A stretch of DNA of 64,000 bases, taken from assembly GCF_004798665.1 (NCBI RefSeq), contig NZ_CP039292.1:1364001-1428000 (forward strand), given 5' to 3'. The stretch comes from Actinomyces procaprae (GTDB lineage: Bacteria; Actinomycetota; Actinomycetes; Actinomycetales; Actinomycetaceae). A model generated the notes under the pieces. That model made no database searches. It was not told where the DNA came from and saw nothing but the letters and a program-made list of their open reading frames with translations. The stretch's first letter is position 1. Each line of letters opens with the position of its first letter. Below are positions 63,096 through 64,000 of the stretch, one piece after another. A program made the translations under genes and the position numbers.

Positions 63096-63728
63096 ATGTT
63101 CCAGATCCGAATCCACGGTCGCGGTGGCCAGGGAGTGGTGACTGCGGCAGACCTACTGGCGTACGCCGCCTTCAAGGAGGACCGGTACGCCCAGGCCTTC
63201 CCGTCCTTCGGCTCCGAGCGCACGGGAGCGCCGGTGGTCTCCTACTGCCGGATCGACACCCGACCCATCCGTACCCACGAGCCCGTGCTCGCCCCGGACG
63301 CCGTGATCGTCCAGGACCCCACCCTGCTGGGCGTGATTGACGTCTTCGCCGGTCTGCGAACCGGCGGCTATGCACTCATCAACTCCGCCAAGTCCTTCGA
63401 CGACTTCGACCTGGACCCGGCCACGGTGGCCGCCGTCCCTCCGGAGCACCGCCTGACGGTGCCCGCCACTGACCTGGCCATGGAGCACCTGGGGCGGCCA
63501 CTGCCCAACGCCGTCCTGCTCGGAGCATTCACCGCCGTAACCGACGTCCTCGGCATCGAGTCCCTGTGCGCCGCCATTTCGGACCGCTTCTCGGGAAAGG
63601 TCGGCGAGCGAAACATCGCCGCCGCCCGGGCCGCCCACGAAATCATCGTGGACAAGCTGGCGCGCGAGCCCGCCGACTGCCGAACCCAGACTGACAACAA
63701 CCACGAGGAGGAAGCCGGTGCTGCGTGA
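63096..63728 (+). CDS. porG: 2-oxoacid (pyruvate):ferredoxin oxidoreductase, gamma subunit
   Basis: A 210-aa protein of the POR gamma family. It begins [20 protein letters not shown] and contains [20 protein letters not shown] and [20 protein letters not shown]. With alpha, beta and delta subunits it oxidatively decarboxylates pyruvate to acetyl-CoA, reducing ferredoxin under anaerobic conditions. The length fits gamma alone, and no delta (2[4Fe-4S] ferredoxin) gene or domain intervenes before alpha. The alpha gene starts 11 bp before its stop. Confidence 0.9.
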   Translation: MFQIRIHGRGGQGVVTAADLLAYAAFKEDRYAQAFPSFGSERTGAPVVSYCRIDTRPIRTHEPVLAPDAVIVQDPTLLGVIDVFAGLRTGGYALINSAKSFDDFDLDPATVAAVPPEHRLTVPATDLAMEHLGRPLPNAVLLGAFTAVTDVLGIESLCAAISDRFSGKVGERNIAAARAAHEIIVDKLAREPADCRTQTDNNHEEEAGAA

Positions 63729-64000
63729 AATAGAGGGCTCCAAGGCCGTGGCCGCCGCCGTGGCCGCTTGCCGCCCGGATGTGGTGTGCGCCTATCCGAT
63801 CTCACCGCAGACGCACATCGTGGAGGAACTGTCCCGGCTGGTCAAGGTGGGTGAGCTGGACTCCGAGTACGTCAACGTCGAGTCCGAGTTCGCCGCCCAG
63901 TCCGTCGCCATCGGCGCCAGCGCTGTGGGCGCCCGGGCCTACACGGCCACCGCATCTCAGGGACTGCTGTTCATGGCGGAGGCCGTGTACAACGCCTCCG
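63718..64000 (+). CDS. porA: 2-oxoacid (pyruvate):ferredoxin oxidoreductase, alpha subunit (3' partial)
   Basis: The gene runs off the window after 94 codons. From GTG 63718 (GAGGAGGAAG upstream) it reads [20 protein letters not shown], then [20 protein letters not shown] and [20 protein letters not shown], then [19 protein letters not shown]. These are domain I features of POR alpha, with the [11 protein letters not shown] pyruvate-binding motif. It overlaps porG by 11 bp, so the subunits are translationally coupled. Confidence 0.9.
   Translation, partial: MLREIEGSKAVAAAVAACRPDVVCAYPISPQTHIVEELSRLVKVGELDSEYVNVESEFAAQSVAIGASAVGARAYTATASQGLLFMAEAVYNAS

Overview
The window is high-GC DNA with short intergenic gaps and many ATGA/GTGA stop-start overlaps. 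Its gene content is typical of Actinobacteria (tlyA, steA, mctB, sepH, DUF4193, DUF3710, ceoB/ceoC-type trkA). Pyruvate:ferredoxin oxidoreductase genes beside an aconitase, and Flp/Tad genes beside a YukBA/EssC-like type VII ATPase, fit a facultatively anaerobic member of the Actinomycetaceae or a close relative. That placement is an inference; no rRNA or tRNA gene was recognised in the window.

Layout. (1) 1-12.1 kb, plus strand: a conserved block in the order of the mycobacterial Rv1691-Rv1700 region (TPR protein, HAD phosphatase, small protein, tlyA, NAD kinase, recN, steA, mctB), followed by a MraY/WecA-like protein, murJ, a GT4 glycosyltransferase and a NUDIX hydrolase whose 5' end looks frameshifted. 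(2) 12.1-22.2 kb, minus strand: an accessory cluster headed by a WXG100-like protein. It holds three copies of a two-gene cassette (Ala/Ser-rich lipoprotein plus exported protein), two other lipoproteins, a 124-aa acidic protein and a 711-aa protein. Two of the exported-protein genes share a near-identical 940-bp tract. (3) 22.5-36.1 kb, plus strand: one tightly packed operon encoding a CpaB-like SAF protein, a ParA/TadZ-like protein, CpaF, TadB, TadC, a Flp pilin, three TadE/TadG-like pseudopilins, a membrane LysM-BTAD protein and a 1552-aa EccC/EssC-type FtsK/SpoIIIE ATPase. (4) 36.1-44.6 kb: an IclR regulator, a broken paralogue of the exported protein cut by an IS5-like element, a second module (111-aa protein, 679-aa protein, lipoprotein), and a decaying glucarate-type locus (truncated GntP permease, intact GarR-like reductase, glucarate dehydratase pseudogene). 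(5) 44.6-57.6 kb: core genes parC, a DUF5998-like gene, a phosphodiesterase, sepH, and a block in the order of Rv2699c-Rv2689c (DUF4193, DUF3710, OB-fold, DUF3159, two trkA, APC permease, TRAM rRNA methyltransferase). (6) 57.8-64 kb: aconitase, an HTH protein, about 1.9 kb of apparently non-coding DNA with two minisatellites and strong dyads, then the start of a pyruvate:ferredoxin oxidoreductase operon.

How the genes may work together. The divergent clusters meeting at 22.2-22.6 kb probably form one envelope system. The Tad genes would build a pilus or pseudopilus. The FtsK/SpoIIIE ATPase with a WXG100-like protein suggests export of small helical proteins. The repeated lipoprotein/exported-protein cassettes and the ~700-aa proteins would be surface components or substrates. 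No EccB, EccD, EccE or MycP homologue was seen, so this is either a reduced or hybrid Tad/type VII machine or one that relies on components elsewhere. It is the best candidate here for an undescribed system.
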